Shown piece by piece: positions 8,790 to 17,190 of a DNA stretch of 64,000 nt (position 1 is its first letter; each line of letters opens with the position of its first letter). The notes below the pieces were generated by a model that saw nothing but the letters and a program-made list of their open reading frames with translations, was not told the origin of the DNA and did not search any database. Location of the stretch: contig JBJHBW010000006.1 in assembly GCA_050485685.1 (NCBI GenBank), forward strand, positions 60,720 to 124,719. Reading direction: 5' to 3'. This DNA comes from JBJHBP01 sp050485685. Lineage in GTDB: Bacteria > Pseudomonadota > Gammaproteobacteria > Steroidobacterales > Rariloculaceae. Made by a program: the position numbers and the translations under genes.

Positions 8790-9881
8790 ATGAAGTTTGT
8801 CGACGAAGCCGATATCAGGGTGGAAGCCGGTCGCGGTGGAGACGGCTGCGCCAGTTTCCGGCGCGAGAAATTCATTCCTCGCGGTGGGCCGGATGGCGGT
8901 GATGGCGGTGCCGGGGGCAGTGTGTACCTGATAGCCCGGGAGGGCATGAACACACTGGCCGATTTTCGCGTGCAGCGTCGCTTCCGCGCGGCCAGTGGTG
9001 GAGGCGGCGCCGGGCGCAACATGACCGGTGCTTCAGGCGAAGACCTGTATGTCAGCGTACCGATTGGTACCCTGATTCACGACGTCGACACCGGCGAGCT
9101 GCTCGGCGATCTGACCCGGGATGGGCAGTCCCTGATGGTTGCGCGCGGTGGGCAGGGCGGCATCGGTAACACGCGCTTCAAGAGCAGCGTGAACCGCGCG
9201 CCGCGGCAGTTCCGGCGCGGCGATGCCGGTGAAGCGCGGCATCTGAAGCTGGCCCTGAAAGTGCTGGCCGAAGTCGGTCTGCTGGGTTCGCCGAATGCCG
9301 GCAAATCCACGCTGCTGCGGGCATTGTCGGCGGCGAGGCCGAAAGTGGCGGATTACCCCTTCACGACGCTGCATCCGCATCTGGGCGTAGTGCGCGTGGG
9401 GCCGGAACAGAGCTTCGTCGTGGCCGATATTCCGGGGTTGATCGAAGGCGCAGCGCAGGGCGCGGGGCTGGGGCATCAGTTCCTGAAACACCTGGAACGT
9501 ACCCGCCTGCTTTTTCACGTTGTCGACAGCTGTCCGCCGGAGGGCGTGCAGGCTGCGGTGGAGGACGCCAGAGCCGTGGCGGCGGAGCTCGGGCTGTTTT
9601 CCGACGATCTCGCACAACTGCCGCGCTGGCTGGTGCTGAACAAGCTGGACCTGCTGCCCGAGCACGAACATGCCGACCGGGTGCAGGCTATCGTTGACGG
9701 GCTTGGCTGGACCGGTCCGGTGCATGCAATCAGTGCCGCAAGCGGACACGGCACCGACGCGCTGGTGCAGGCAGCCATGCAGTATCTGGAGCGGCGCGCG
9801 GCGGAAGAGAAGGAAGCCGCGCTTTCGGAGCAGCCAGGCGGGCAGACGCCCGCCGACAACGAGGAGAGAGAGCTCAGCTGA
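8790..9881 (+). CDS. obgE: GTPase ObgE/CgtA
   Basis: 363 residues. The Gly-rich Obg fold occupies about residues 1-158 (FVDEA.I.V.AG.GG.GC.SFRREKFIP.GGPDGGDGG). A TRAFAC GTPase domain follows: G1 GSPNAGKST, G2 in the YPFTT loop, G3 DIPGLIEGA and G4 NKLD. It binds the 50S subunit and takes part in ribosome assembly and the stringent response. A Ser replaces the more usual Leu/Val before PNAGKST; this is not a catalytic position. The last 8 nt overlap the convergent rpsT 3' end. Confidence 0.97.
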   Translation: MKFVDEADIRVEAGRGGDGCASFRREKFIPRGGPDGGDGGAGGSVYLIAREGMNTLADFRVQRRFRAASGGGGAGRNMTGASGEDLYVSVPIGTLIHDVDTGELLGDLTRDGQSLMVARGGQGGIGNTRFKSSVNRAPRQFRRGDAGEARHLKLALKVLAEVGLLGSPNAGKSTLLRALSAARPKVADYPFTTLHPHLGVVRVGPEQSFVVADIPGLIEGAAQGAGLGHQFLKHLERTRLLFHVVDSCPPEGVQAAVEDARAVAAELGLFSDDLAQLPRWLVLNKLDLLPEHEHADRVQAIVDGLGWTGPVHAISAASGHGTDALVQAAMQYLERRAAEEKEAALSEQPGGQTPADNEERELS

Positions 9882-10137
9882 GGGCGCGGACCTTCGCGTT
9901 CAGGCGGCTCTTGTAAGCGGCGGCGCGGTTCTTCGTGATCAGCTTCTTGCCGACCAGACGATCAATCAGCGGCACGGCCGTCTTGAACGAAGCAGCTGCG
10001 GTGTCCTTGTCGCCGGCCTGGGCGGCCTTCAGGACTCTCTTCATTGCTGTACGCATGCGTGAACGCAGCGCCATGTTATGTTCTCTGCGCTTGACGTTCT
10101 GACGAGCGCGCTTTTTCGCAGATTGGATATTTGCCAC
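9874..10137 (-). CDS. rpsT: 30S ribosomal protein S20
   Basis: 87 residues starting at GTG (10137): ANIQSAKKRARQ, then R..N...RS..RT..K and the C-terminal KKLITKNRAA..KSRLN. This is a full bS20. An open frame extends far upstream of the start but codes for nothing recognisable. The gene is convergent with obgE (8-nt overlap) and divergent from murJ, as in the pseudomonad rpsT-murJ pair. A non-ATG start of rpsT is also known in E. coli (UUG), where it permits autoregulation. Confidence 0.95.
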   Translation of the reverse strand: MANIQSAKKRARQNVKRREHNMALRSRMRTAMKRVLKAAQAGDKDTAAASFKTAVPLIDRLVGKKLITKNRAAAYKSRLNAKVRALS

Positions 10138-10227
10138 GAACCTGTTTCCTGCACGGGTTGACGGGCCATGGCCCGAAAAGGGCGGTATTATTCGGGCCCC
10201 CGCACAGTGAGTCAAGCCGCAAGCCCT

Positions 10228-11823
10228 ATGAGTTCCGCGCCAGACGCCGGTCAATCGCCGGAGCGCCTGTTCCGGTCCACGTCGGTGGTCAGTGTGATGA
10301 CGCTGCTGTCGCGGATCAGTGGCCTGGCGCGCGATATCGGCTTTTCGCGCTGGTTCGGCGCCGGAATCATCACCGACGCATTCTTCGTCGCATTCAAGAT
10401 CCCGAACCTGCTGCGCCGGTTCTCCGCCGAGGGTGCGTTTGCCCAGGCCTTCGTGCCGGTGATATCCGAGTATCGCGCCACGCGCTCTGCGGACGAGGCG
10501 AAGGAACTGATCGATCGCATGGCCGGTACGCTGACGGTGGCGCTGTTCGTCGTGACCGCGATCGGCGTGATTGCCGCGCCGGTGCTGATCATGATCTTCG
10601 CGCCCGGATTCATCGACGACGACGGTCGGTTCGATCTCGCCAGCGGGATGCTGCGGCTGACGTTTCCGTATCTGCTGTTCATTTCGCTGACGGCGCTGGC
10701 CGGCAGTATCCTCAATACGTATCGCCGGTTCGCGGTGCCGGCCTTCACGCCCGTGCTGCTCAACGTGACGCTGATCGCGTTCGCAGGCTGGGTCGCGCCG
10801 CGCATGGCCAACCCCGGCATGGGCCTGGCGCTGGGCGTGTTCGCGGCCGGCATCGTGCAGCTGACGTTTCAGCTGCCGTTTCTCGCCAGGGCGGGTCTGT
10901 TGCCGAAGCCGAAGTGGGGCTGGCGGCATGACGGTGTGCGCCGCGTGGGCCGTCTGATGCTGCCGGCCATCTTTGGTTCCTCGGTCGCCCAGATCAACAT
11001 ACTGCTGGACACGCTGATCGCGTCACTGCTGATCACCGGCAGCATCAGCTGGCTGTATTACTCCGATCGGCTGGTGGAATTTCCGCTGGGCGTATTCGGC
11101 ATCGCGCTCGCGACCGTGATCCTGCCGCATCTTTCCGAGCAGCATGCGGTGGCTTCGCGGGAACGCTTTTCGGCGCTGCTGGACTGGGCCCTGAAGCTGG
11201 TGCTGCTGGTCGCGCTGCCGGCCGCGCTGGGGCTGGCCCTGCTGGCTGCGCCGCTGATCGCAACGATCTTCTATGGCGGTGAATTCACCGAATTCGATGT
11301 GCGCATGACGGCAGCCAGCCTGATCGCGTATGCGCCGGGTCTGATCGCATTCATTCTCGTGAAGATACTGGCACCCGGTTACTTCGCCCGTCAGGACATG
11401 CGCACGCCGGTGCGCTATGGCGTGCAGGCGCTGGTAATGAATATGGTGCTGAACATTATCTTTGTGGTGACGCTGGTGCGGACGGGCTGGGCACCGGCGC
11501 ACACCGGGCTTGCCGCCGCGACGGCACTGTCATCGTTCTACAATGCGGCGATGCTGTATCGGGGACTGCGCAGGGAAGGGGTGTATCTGCCCGGTGACGG
11601 CTGGGTGCGGCTGGGGCTGCGTGTGATGGCGGGATGCATCGCAATGAGTGCGTTCCTGCTCTGGGCCAGTGCCGACACCAGCGTGTGGCTGGATGCGGGC
11701 GTGTCCGGACGCATCGCGTCGCTTGCCGTCTGCGTGATCGGGGGGATGGGCGTGTATTTCGCTGTGTGTCTCGCCACCGGTCTGCGGCCGCGAGACCTTC
11801 TGTTGCGCCCCAGGGCGGACTGA
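10228..11823 (+). CDS. murJ: Lipid II flippase MurJ (MviN)
   Basis: 531 residues, polytopic (about 14 membrane segments), MOP-superfamily flippase that moves lipid II across the inner membrane. Family marks are VSVMTLLSRISGLARDI at the N-terminus, the AFFVAFKIPNLLRRFSAEGAFAQAFVPV block, PGL.AFILVKILAPGYFARQD.RTPVR, and GLA.ATALSSFYNA. I chose ATG 10228 because it lies just before the first conserved segment; a GTG at 10207 and an ATG at 10168 are in frame. It starts 91 nt from the divergent rpsT start and is followed by ribF after 10 nt. Confidence 0.95.
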   Translation: MSSAPDAGQSPERLFRSTSVVSVMTLLSRISGLARDIGFSRWFGAGIITDAFFVAFKIPNLLRRFSAEGAFAQAFVPVISEYRATRSADEAKELIDRMAGTLTVALFVVTAIGVIAAPVLIMIFAPGFIDDDGRFDLASGMLRLTFPYLLFISLTALAGSILNTYRRFAVPAFTPVLLNVTLIAFAGWVAPRMANPGMGLALGVFAAGIVQLTFQLPFLARAGLLPKPKWGWRHDGVRRVGRLMLPAIFGSSVAQINILLDTLIASLLITGSISWLYYSDRLVEFPLGVFGIALATVILPHLSEQHAVASRERFSALLDWALKLVLLVALPAALGLALLAAPLIATIFYGGEFTEFDVRMTAASLIAYAPGLIAFILVKILAPGYFARQDMRTPVRYGVQALVMNMVLNIIFVVTLVRTGWAPAHTGLAAATALSSFYNAAMLYRGLRREGVYLPGDGWVRLGLRVMAGCIAMSAFLLWASADTSVWLDAGVSGRIASLAVCVIGGMGVYFAVCLATGLRPRDLLLRPRAD

Positions 11824-11833
11824 GCGGGTCGAC

Positions 11834-12775
11834 GTGCGCCTTTACAGACACCAAAGCTCCTTGCGCCGCGCTGGTGAGGACCGTGCAATCGCCGTCGGCG
11901 TGTTCGACGGACTGCACGTCGGCCATCGCGCCATCCTGAAGAGCCTGAAGGCCGAGGCGCAGGTGCTCGAATGCCCGGCCATGGTGTTCTCTTTCGAGCC
12001 CATGCCATCGGAATTCTTTGCGCCGGACAATCCTCCGCCCAGGCTCACACGCTTTCGCGAGCGCTTCGAGCTGCTGCGCGAAGCCGGCGTAGATGAGTTT
12101 TTCTGTCCGCACTTCGGTGCCGTGCGAGCGCTGGAGCCGGATGCCTTCATCAGCGAACTGCTGGTGCATGGACTGCGTGCACGCCATGTGGTGATCGGAC
12201 ACGATTTCCGATTCGGTGCGAACCGGCGCGGCACCATCGAACAGCTGGAAGCGGCCGGGCGCCAGTACGGATTCGGCATCACCGCGCTGCCGGCGGTGTT
12301 TCTGCACGGCCGGCGCGTCAGCAGCACGGCGATCCGCCAGGCGCTGGCGGCCGGCGATCTGGCGATGGCAAGGCAGATGCTCGGCCGTGACTATGCCATG
12401 TCCGGTCGTGTCGTACGCGGGCGCGGACTGGGGCGCGAACTCGGCTTCCCTACCGCGAATGTGAACCTGAACCGCCGCCAGACGCCGGTGGACGGCATTT
12501 TCGCCGTTCATGTCACCGGGCTGGGTGCGGAGCCTTTGCCGGGGGTCGCCAGCGTAGGCACGCGGCCCACGGTCGGCGGTGGCGCGCCGCTGCTCGAGGT
12601 CTTCCTGTTCGATTTTGACGCCGACATCTACGGCTGCTACATCACCGTGCATTTCGTACGGCGCCTGCGCGAGGAACGCCATTTCCCGTCCATGCAGGCG
12701 CTGCGTGAGCAGATGGCAATCGATGCCGATCAGGCACGGGCGGTCCTGCAGCAGACCGAGTCCAGGGTTCCCTGA
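11834..12775 (+). CDS. ribF: Bifunctional riboflavin kinase / FMN adenylyltransferase
   Basis: 313 residues, GTG start. The N-terminal FAD synthetase has the nucleotidyltransferase motif GVFDGLHVGHRAIL and RRVSSTAIR. The C-terminal riboflavin kinase has GRVVRGRGLGRELGFPTANV (the PTAN motif) and the GVASVGTRPTVGGG loop. Together they convert riboflavin to FMN and FAD. It belongs to murJ-ribF-ileS-lspA; a 529-nt gap holding a riboswitch separates it from ileS, so ileS expression can be uncoupled from ribF. Confidence 0.95.
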   Translation: MRLYRHQSSLRRAGEDRAIAVGVFDGLHVGHRAILKSLKAEAQVLECPAMVFSFEPMPSEFFAPDNPPPRLTRFRERFELLREAGVDEFFCPHFGAVRALEPDAFISELLVHGLRARHVVIGHDFRFGANRRGTIEQLEAAGRQYGFGITALPAVFLHGRRVSSTAIRQALAAGDLAMARQMLGRDYAMSGRVVRGRGLGRELGFPTANVNLNRRQTPVDGIFAVHVTGLGAEPLPGVASVGTRPTVGGGAPLLEVFLFDFDADIYGCYITVHFVRRLREERHFPSMQALREQMAIDADQARAVLQQTESRVP

Positions 12776-12830
12776 GTCAGGCCATTTCAGGCTGCGTCCT
12801 GCCGCCAATTGCAGTAGACTCGCGCCCCAA

Positions 12831-13146
12831 CAGCGACGATGGGGACGAGTAGCCGGGCCCCGATGAGAGCAGCGAGCGGGAGATGGTGTGAGTCCCGCCT
12901 CATGACCCCGGCGAATATCACCCCGGAGCTGCCGACCGAAACGGGATAAGAGGGGCTGTGCCAGATGCGAACGGCAGCCCGGCGACGCAACGTCAGCACA
13001 CTGAGCGGCGTTGTCTGAAGATCCCCGAGTAGACTCGGACGGCCGGCCACCGTGACAGGGCCGCGACTGGCGCTGCCAGTCGGCAAGGTCGACGGCCGCA
13101 AGGCCGCGACGAAACCGGGTGGTACCGCGATCCCGATCGCCCCGGT
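12831..13146 (+). promoter_or_regulatory. T-box riboswitch (tRNA-Ile sensing leader) of ileS
   Basis: All main T-box elements can be read. In stem I, the base CAGC (12831-12834) pairs with GCTG (12928-12931), and GGGG (12841-12844) with CCCC (12921-12924). The loop-E element AGTA (12849-12852 region) faces GAA in the specifier loop, with specifier ATC (12917-12919, Ile) followed by a purine. The upper stem GCCGGG/CCCGGC and ATGAG/CTCAT leads to the AGCGAG bulge (12871-12876) and a distal loop with GGTGTGAG. A stem III hairpin CGAG/CTCG lies near 13026-13037. In the antiterminator, ACCGGG (13114-13119) pairs with CCCGGT (13141-13146) and GCGA with TCGC, enclosing the 7-nt bulge TGGTACC (13120-13126). 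The bulge TGGT fits a tRNA 3' ACCA end, as in tRNA-Ile. The T-box core GGGTGGTACCGCG is exact. Confidence 0.93.
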
Positions 13147-13166
13147 GTGTGGCTCGCAAAGCTTAA

Positions 13167-13229
13167 GGCCACGCTTCAGCTGAAGCGTGCGCGGCCTCTC
13201 CGGGACGCTTCACTTCTTTCCTGAAGCGT
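13167..13229 (+). promoter_or_regulatory. Four-arm alternative hairpin region between T-box and ileS
   Basis: Two copies each of ACGCTTCA (13171-13178, 13205-13212) and its complement TGAAGCGT (13181-13188, 13222-13229) alternate as arms 1-2-3-4. Arms 1:2 form a hairpin extended by flanking GGCC/GGCC (13167-13170, 13193-13196), and 3:4 form a second hairpin. The mutually exclusive 2:3 pairing would be followed directly by a pyrimidine-rich CTTCTTTCCT tract and could act as a terminator. The direction of switching is inferred only. The ileS start is 76 nt beyond. Confidence 0.55.
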
Positions 13230-13304
13230 GCATGACAGGTGCGGCGCGAGGCAGTGTTGTCCCCGCAGGCCGCGACCGACGGCAGTGGCGAAAGGGATCA
13301 GGCA

Positions 13305-16300
13305 ATGTTCGAACAGGTACCGGCACGTTACGACGGCCCCGCGCTGGAGCGCCGGGTGCTCGACTTCTGGCGTCAGGAAAAAGTCTTTGAACGTATCATC
13401 GCGTCCGGAGAGGGCAGGCCGGCCTTCGTGTTCTATGAAGGCCCGCCCACCGCGAACGGCCGCCCCGGCATACATCATGTGTTGGCACGAACCTTCAAGG
13501 ATCTGTTTCCGCGCTACAAGACTATGCGCGGCTATCACTGTCCGCGACGCGCCGGCTGGGATACGCACGGCCTGCCGGTGGAGCACGAGGTCGAAAAGAC
13601 GCTAGGCATCTACGACAAGAAGCGTATCGAGCAGGAAGTCGGCATCGCCGAGTTCACGAAGCGCTGCCGTGAGTCGGTGATGCGCTACGTCGCCGACTGG
13701 GAGGCGATGACCGAGCGTATGGGCTTCTGGGTGAACTTCGAGGAAGCCTATTTCACGCTGCACAACGACTACATCGAAAGCGTCTGGTCGCTGCTGAAGA
13801 CGATCTGGGATCGTGGCCTGATCTACCAGGGCTACAAGGTGGTGCCGTACGACCCGCGCATTGGTGCGACGCTGTCGTCACACGAAGTCGCGCTCGGTTA
13901 CCGGGAAGTCGAGGATCCGTCCGTTTATGTGCGCTTCCGTGTCGCGGGCGAGGCGAACACCAGCTTTCTGGTGTGGACGACGACGCCGTGGACGCTGCCG
14001 TCCAACCTGCTGCTGGCGGTGCACCCGGACGTGGAGTATGCGCGGGTTCGTGTCGGTGGCGATGCAGATGCGTCCGGTGGTGAGCCCCAGGTGCTGATTC
14101 TCGCGCGCGAACTGCTCGGCACCGTGCTCGGCAACCGTGGCGCCGATGTCGATGCCACAGCCAGTGCCGGTGCCAGTGTCGACGCCAGTTCCGATACGGC
14201 TGATGCCGACGCGGGCGACGGCCATGACAGCGCAGACTACGAAGTCGTGTCCTTTCACAAGGGCAGCGAACTCGTCGGCATGCGCTACGAACGGCTGTTC
14301 GACTGGCTGGATGCCGGCGATGCCGACATCTGCCGTGTGGCCGCCGCGGATTTCGTGACCATGGATTCGGGCACCGGCATCGTCCACATTGCGCCGGCCT
14401 ATGGCGAGGACGACCTGAAGGTCGGCAGGCAGAACGGCGTGCCGGTGCTGCACGGGGTCGGCGATGACGGTTATTTCCTGCCTGAGGCGAAACCGGTGGC
14501 GGGTCTGTTCTTCAAGGAAGCCGATCCCGTCATCACCGCTCTGCTGCGTGAGCGCGGTCTGCTGTTCCGTGAAGGGAAATATCTTCATAACTATCCTTTC
14601 GGCTGGCGTACCGGCGATCCGCTGATCTACTTCGCCAAGCATGCGTGGTACATCCGCACCACGGATTATCGCGAGCGCATGGTGGCGCTGAACCGCACCA
14701 TCAACTGGGTGCCCGAGAACATCCGCGAAGGACGCTTCGGCAACTGGCTGGAGAACAACATCGACTGGGCACTGTCGCGCGAGCGCTTCTGGGGTACGCC
14801 GCTGCCGGTGTGGACGGATGGTGAAGGCGATTTCATCTGCGTGGGCTCTGTTGCGGAACTGGCCGAAAGGGCCGGACGGGATCTCACCGGACTGGACCTG
14901 CATCGTCCGGCCGTTGACGACGTGACTTTCACGCATGAAGGTCGCGAGTATCGCCGCGTGCCCGAAGTCATCGACTGCTGGTTCGATTCCGGCGCGATGC
15001 CGTATGCGCAATCGCACTATCCGTTCGAGAACAGGGAAATCTTCGAACAGAACTTTCCGGCCGACTTCATCTGCGAGGCCATCGATCAGACGCGCGGCTG
15101 GTTCTATACGCTGCACGCGATCGCGACCATGGTGTCGGATGATGTGGCATACCGGAACGTGATCTGCCTGAGTCACATCGTCGATCAGGACGGCAAGAAG
15201 ATGTCGAAGTCGCAGGGGAACATCGTGGACCCCTACGACGTGTTCGATCATGTCGGTGCCGATGCACTGCGCTGGTACTTCACGGCGCGGGTGGCGCCGG
15301 ATGTGCAGAAGCGCGTGTCGGTGGACATCATTGCCGACGTTGCGAGCAGCTTCATCAACACGTTCTGGAACACGTACGCATTCTTTGTCATGTACGCACG
15401 TCTGGACGGATTCGATCCGAAGTACGACGTCGACTGGCGTCGCAGGCCGGAGATCGATCGCTGGGTGCTGGCGCTGCTGGACGACACGGTCGAGACCGTG
15501 ACGGCCGCGCTCGATGCCTACGACGCGCAGACGGCCGGGCAGGCCATCGAGCGTTTCGTGGACCAGCTCAGCAACTGGTATATCCGTCGCAATCGCCGCC
15601 GCTTCTGGAAAGCGGCCAGCGGTGACGACAAGCAGGCGGCTTACCTGACGCTGCATGAGTGCCTGGATGTGATCCACCGGCTGATGGCGCCGTTCGTGCC
15701 GTTCCTGGCCGAGGAAGTGCATCGCAATCTGGTGCGGGGCCTGAATGACCATACGCCGGCCAGCGTGCACATGCGCGAATGGCCCGTTGCGTGCGCCGAC
15801 AGACTGGACCGCAGGCTGCTGGCCGAGACCGAGGTCGTGCAGCGCGTCGTGGGACTGGGGCGTTCGGCGCGTAATGCGTCGAAGCTGAAAGTGCGTCAGC
15901 CGCTGAAGCGCATACTCGTGCGTGTGCCGAATGCGGCAGCGCAGGATGCGGTGAGGCGTCACGAAGATCAGATCCTCGAGGAACTGAACGTCAAGGCCGT
16001 GGAGCTGATTCCGCCGGACGCAACACTGGTGAGCTATCGCATCAAGCCGAACCTGCCGGTGGTCGGCAAGCGCTATGGCAAGCTGATTCCGGCGATACGG
16101 GAGTTTCTTGCCACTGCCGATGGCGCGGCAATCGCGACCGCGGTCGCGGCCGGCGAAACGCAGGTGTTCACGATTGCCGGGCAGGCGGTCGAGTTGACGC
16201 CCAACGCGCTGCTGGTCGAAACCGCATCGGCGGAAGGGTTCGCGTGTGCAGAGGAGGGCGGTTATCTGACCGGGCTCGATACGCATCTGGACGACGAGCT

Positions 16301-16598
16301 GCGACGTGAGGGTCTTGCTCGCGAGCTGGTACGATCGGTGCAGGAGGCGCGCAAGCAGGCGGGCCTTGAAGTGTCGGATCGCATCGTGCTGTTCGTCGAT
16401 GGCGGGGAGCGTGTTCGCGACGCGCTGGAAACCTTCCGCGATTATCTGATGAATGAGACCCTGGCGAGCCGGTTCGAGAGGCCGGCGGCGGATGCGTATG
16501 AAGTCGAAGGTGGCGAAGGCGACGACCGGTGGCGTATTGCGCTGGCCAGGGATGCGGGCGGTGTGAGATCCGATGGCGGTGAATCCGGGCAGGGATGA
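13305..16598 (+). CDS. ileS: Isoleucyl-tRNA synthetase, type 2 (eukaryote-like)
   Basis: 1097 residues, longer than type 1 bacterial IleRS (about 940). The N-terminus MFEQVPARYDGPALERRVLDFW and the signature EGPPTANGRPGIHHVLAR (the HIGH-like site around residues 53-60) are those of IleRS type 2, the form of Actinobacteria and eukaryotes and the one linked to mupirocin insensitivity. KMSKS is at residues 632-636 (DGKKMSKSQGN). The editing domain carries an acidic Ala/Asp/Ser-rich insertion at about residues 281-312. AAAGGGA at 13290-13296 sets the ATG start; an upstream in-frame GTG at 13239 lacks such a site. A T-box leader precedes the gene, and lspA follows with an ATGA overlap option. Confidence 0.95.
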   Translation: MFEQVPARYDGPALERRVLDFWRQEKVFERIIASGEGRPAFVFYEGPPTANGRPGIHHVLARTFKDLFPRYKTMRGYHCPRRAGWDTHGLPVEHEVEKTLGIYDKKRIEQEVGIAEFTKRCRESVMRYVADWEAMTERMGFWVNFEEAYFTLHNDYIESVWSLLKTIWDRGLIYQGYKVVPYDPRIGATLSSHEVALGYREVEDPSVYVRFRVAGEANTSFLVWTTTPWTLPSNLLLAVHPDVEYARVRVGGDADASGGEPQVLILARELLGTVLGNRGADVDATASAGASVDASSDTADADAGDGHDSADYEVVSFHKGSELVGMRYERLFDWLDAGDADICRVAAADFVTMDSGTGIVHIAPAYGEDDLKVGRQNGVPVLHGVGDDGYFLPEAKPVAGLFFKEADPVITALLRERGLLFREGKYLHNYPFGWRTGDPLIYFAKHAWYIRTTDYRERMVALNRTINWVPENIREGRFGNWLENNIDWALSRERFWGTPLPVWTDGEGDFICVGSVAELAERAGRDLTGLDLHRPAVDDVTFTHEGREYRRVPEVIDCWFDSGAMPYAQSHYPFENREIFEQNFPADFICEAIDQTRGWFYTLHAIATMVSDDVAYRNVICLSHIVDQDGKKMSKSQGNIVDPYDVFDHVGADALRWYFTARVAPDVQKRVSVDIIADVASSFINTFWNTYAFFVMYARLDGFDPKYDVDWRRRPEIDRWVLALLDDTVETVTAALDAYDAQTAGQAIERFVDQLSNWYIRRNRRRFWKAASGDDKQAAYLTLHECLDVIHRLMAPFVPFLAEEVHRNLVRGLNDHTPASVHMREWPVACADRLDRRLLAETEVVQRVVGLGRSARNASKLKVRQPLKRILVRVPNAAAQDAVRRHEDQILEELNVKAVELIPPDATLVSYRIKPNLPVVGKRYGKLIPAIREFLATADGAAIATAVAAGETQVFTIAGQAVELTPNALLVETASAEGFACAEEGGYLTGLDTHLDDELRREGLARELVRSVQEARKQAGLEVSDRIVLFVDGGERVRDALETFRDYLMNETLASRFERPAADAYEVEGGEGDDRWRIALARDAGGVRSDGGESGQG

Positions 16599-16612
16599 AG
16601 CGGAGAACGACG

Positions 16613-17131
16613 ATGACTGAACGACAGTGGTTCTCTCTGCGCGCCGGCGCCTCCAACTGGCTGTGGCTGACGCTGGTTGTGATCGTGCTCGATCAGTGGA
16701 CCAAGTTCGCGATCATGGCGAACTTCGAGGAATTCGAACGGCTCACGCTGCTGCCGATGCTTGAGTTCATGCGACTGCATAACGAAGGCGCGGCATTCAG
16801 CTTCCTGGCCGATGCCTCCGGCTGGCAACGCTGGCTTTTCACCGGCATCGGTCTTGCCGTCAGTGTGGCACTGTTCATATGGCTGCGGCTGCTGCCGGCG
16901 AAGGGGCAGGGCATACTCGCGGCGGGTCTGGCACTGGTCATGGGCGGCGCGCTCGGTAATGTCATTGACCGCGTACTGTGGGGTCACGTCGTGGACTTTA
17001 TCCGCGTGCACTATCAGGATTGGTATTTCCCTGCGTTCAATGTTGCCGACTCGGCGATCACGATCGGCGCCGGGTTACTGATCCTGGACAGCCTTCTGGA
17101 GTTCCGGCGTGGCCGGAAACCGGACAGTTGA
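16613..17131 (+). CDS. lspA: Lipoprotein signal peptidase (signal peptidase II)
   Basis: 172 residues with four membrane segments. It is the aspartic protease that cleaves prolipoproteins after lipidation. The catalytic pair lies in GNVIDR and FNVADS, with the earlier VLDQWTK and HNEGAAFSFL motifs. CGGAG sits 7 nt before ATG 16613. Another ATG at 16595 overlaps the ileS stop (ATGA), so translation is probably coupled. The usual next genes fkpB and ispH are absent; a convergent permease gene follows. Confidence 0.95.
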   Translation: MTERQWFSLRAGASNWLWLTLVVIVLDQWTKFAIMANFEEFERLTLLPMLEFMRLHNEGAAFSFLADASGWQRWLFTGIGLAVSVALFIWLRLLPAKGQGILAAGLALVMGGALGNVIDRVLWGHVVDFIRVHYQDWYFPAFNVADSAITIGAGLLILDSLLEFRRGRKPDS

Positions 17132-17190
17132 CAGCCTCTGCGGAAGATTCTGCATCGATGTGCTGGGGTGGTTGCGAAAGCGTTGGCAGG

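Noticed and set aside
10138..10929. N-terminal extension of rpsT as a larger protein
   Set aside because: Only the last 87 codons match S20; the rest lies antisense to murJ and is compositionally a shadow frame.
12813..13037. Repeated 10-mer AGTAGACTCG (12813-12822 and 13028-13037)
   Set aside because: The second copy is part of the T-box stem III hairpin; the first has no pairing partner and the match is short enough to be chance.
11456..13159. A 567-codon minus-strand frame over murJ, ribF and the T-box leader
   Set aside because: His/Arg/Gln-rich, no family resemblance, and it would cover both conserved genes and a structured RNA.
13878..16286. An 802-codon open frame opposite ileS
   Set aside because: No domain or sensible start; it is the usual shadow frame in G+C-rich DNA over a fully conserved IleRS.
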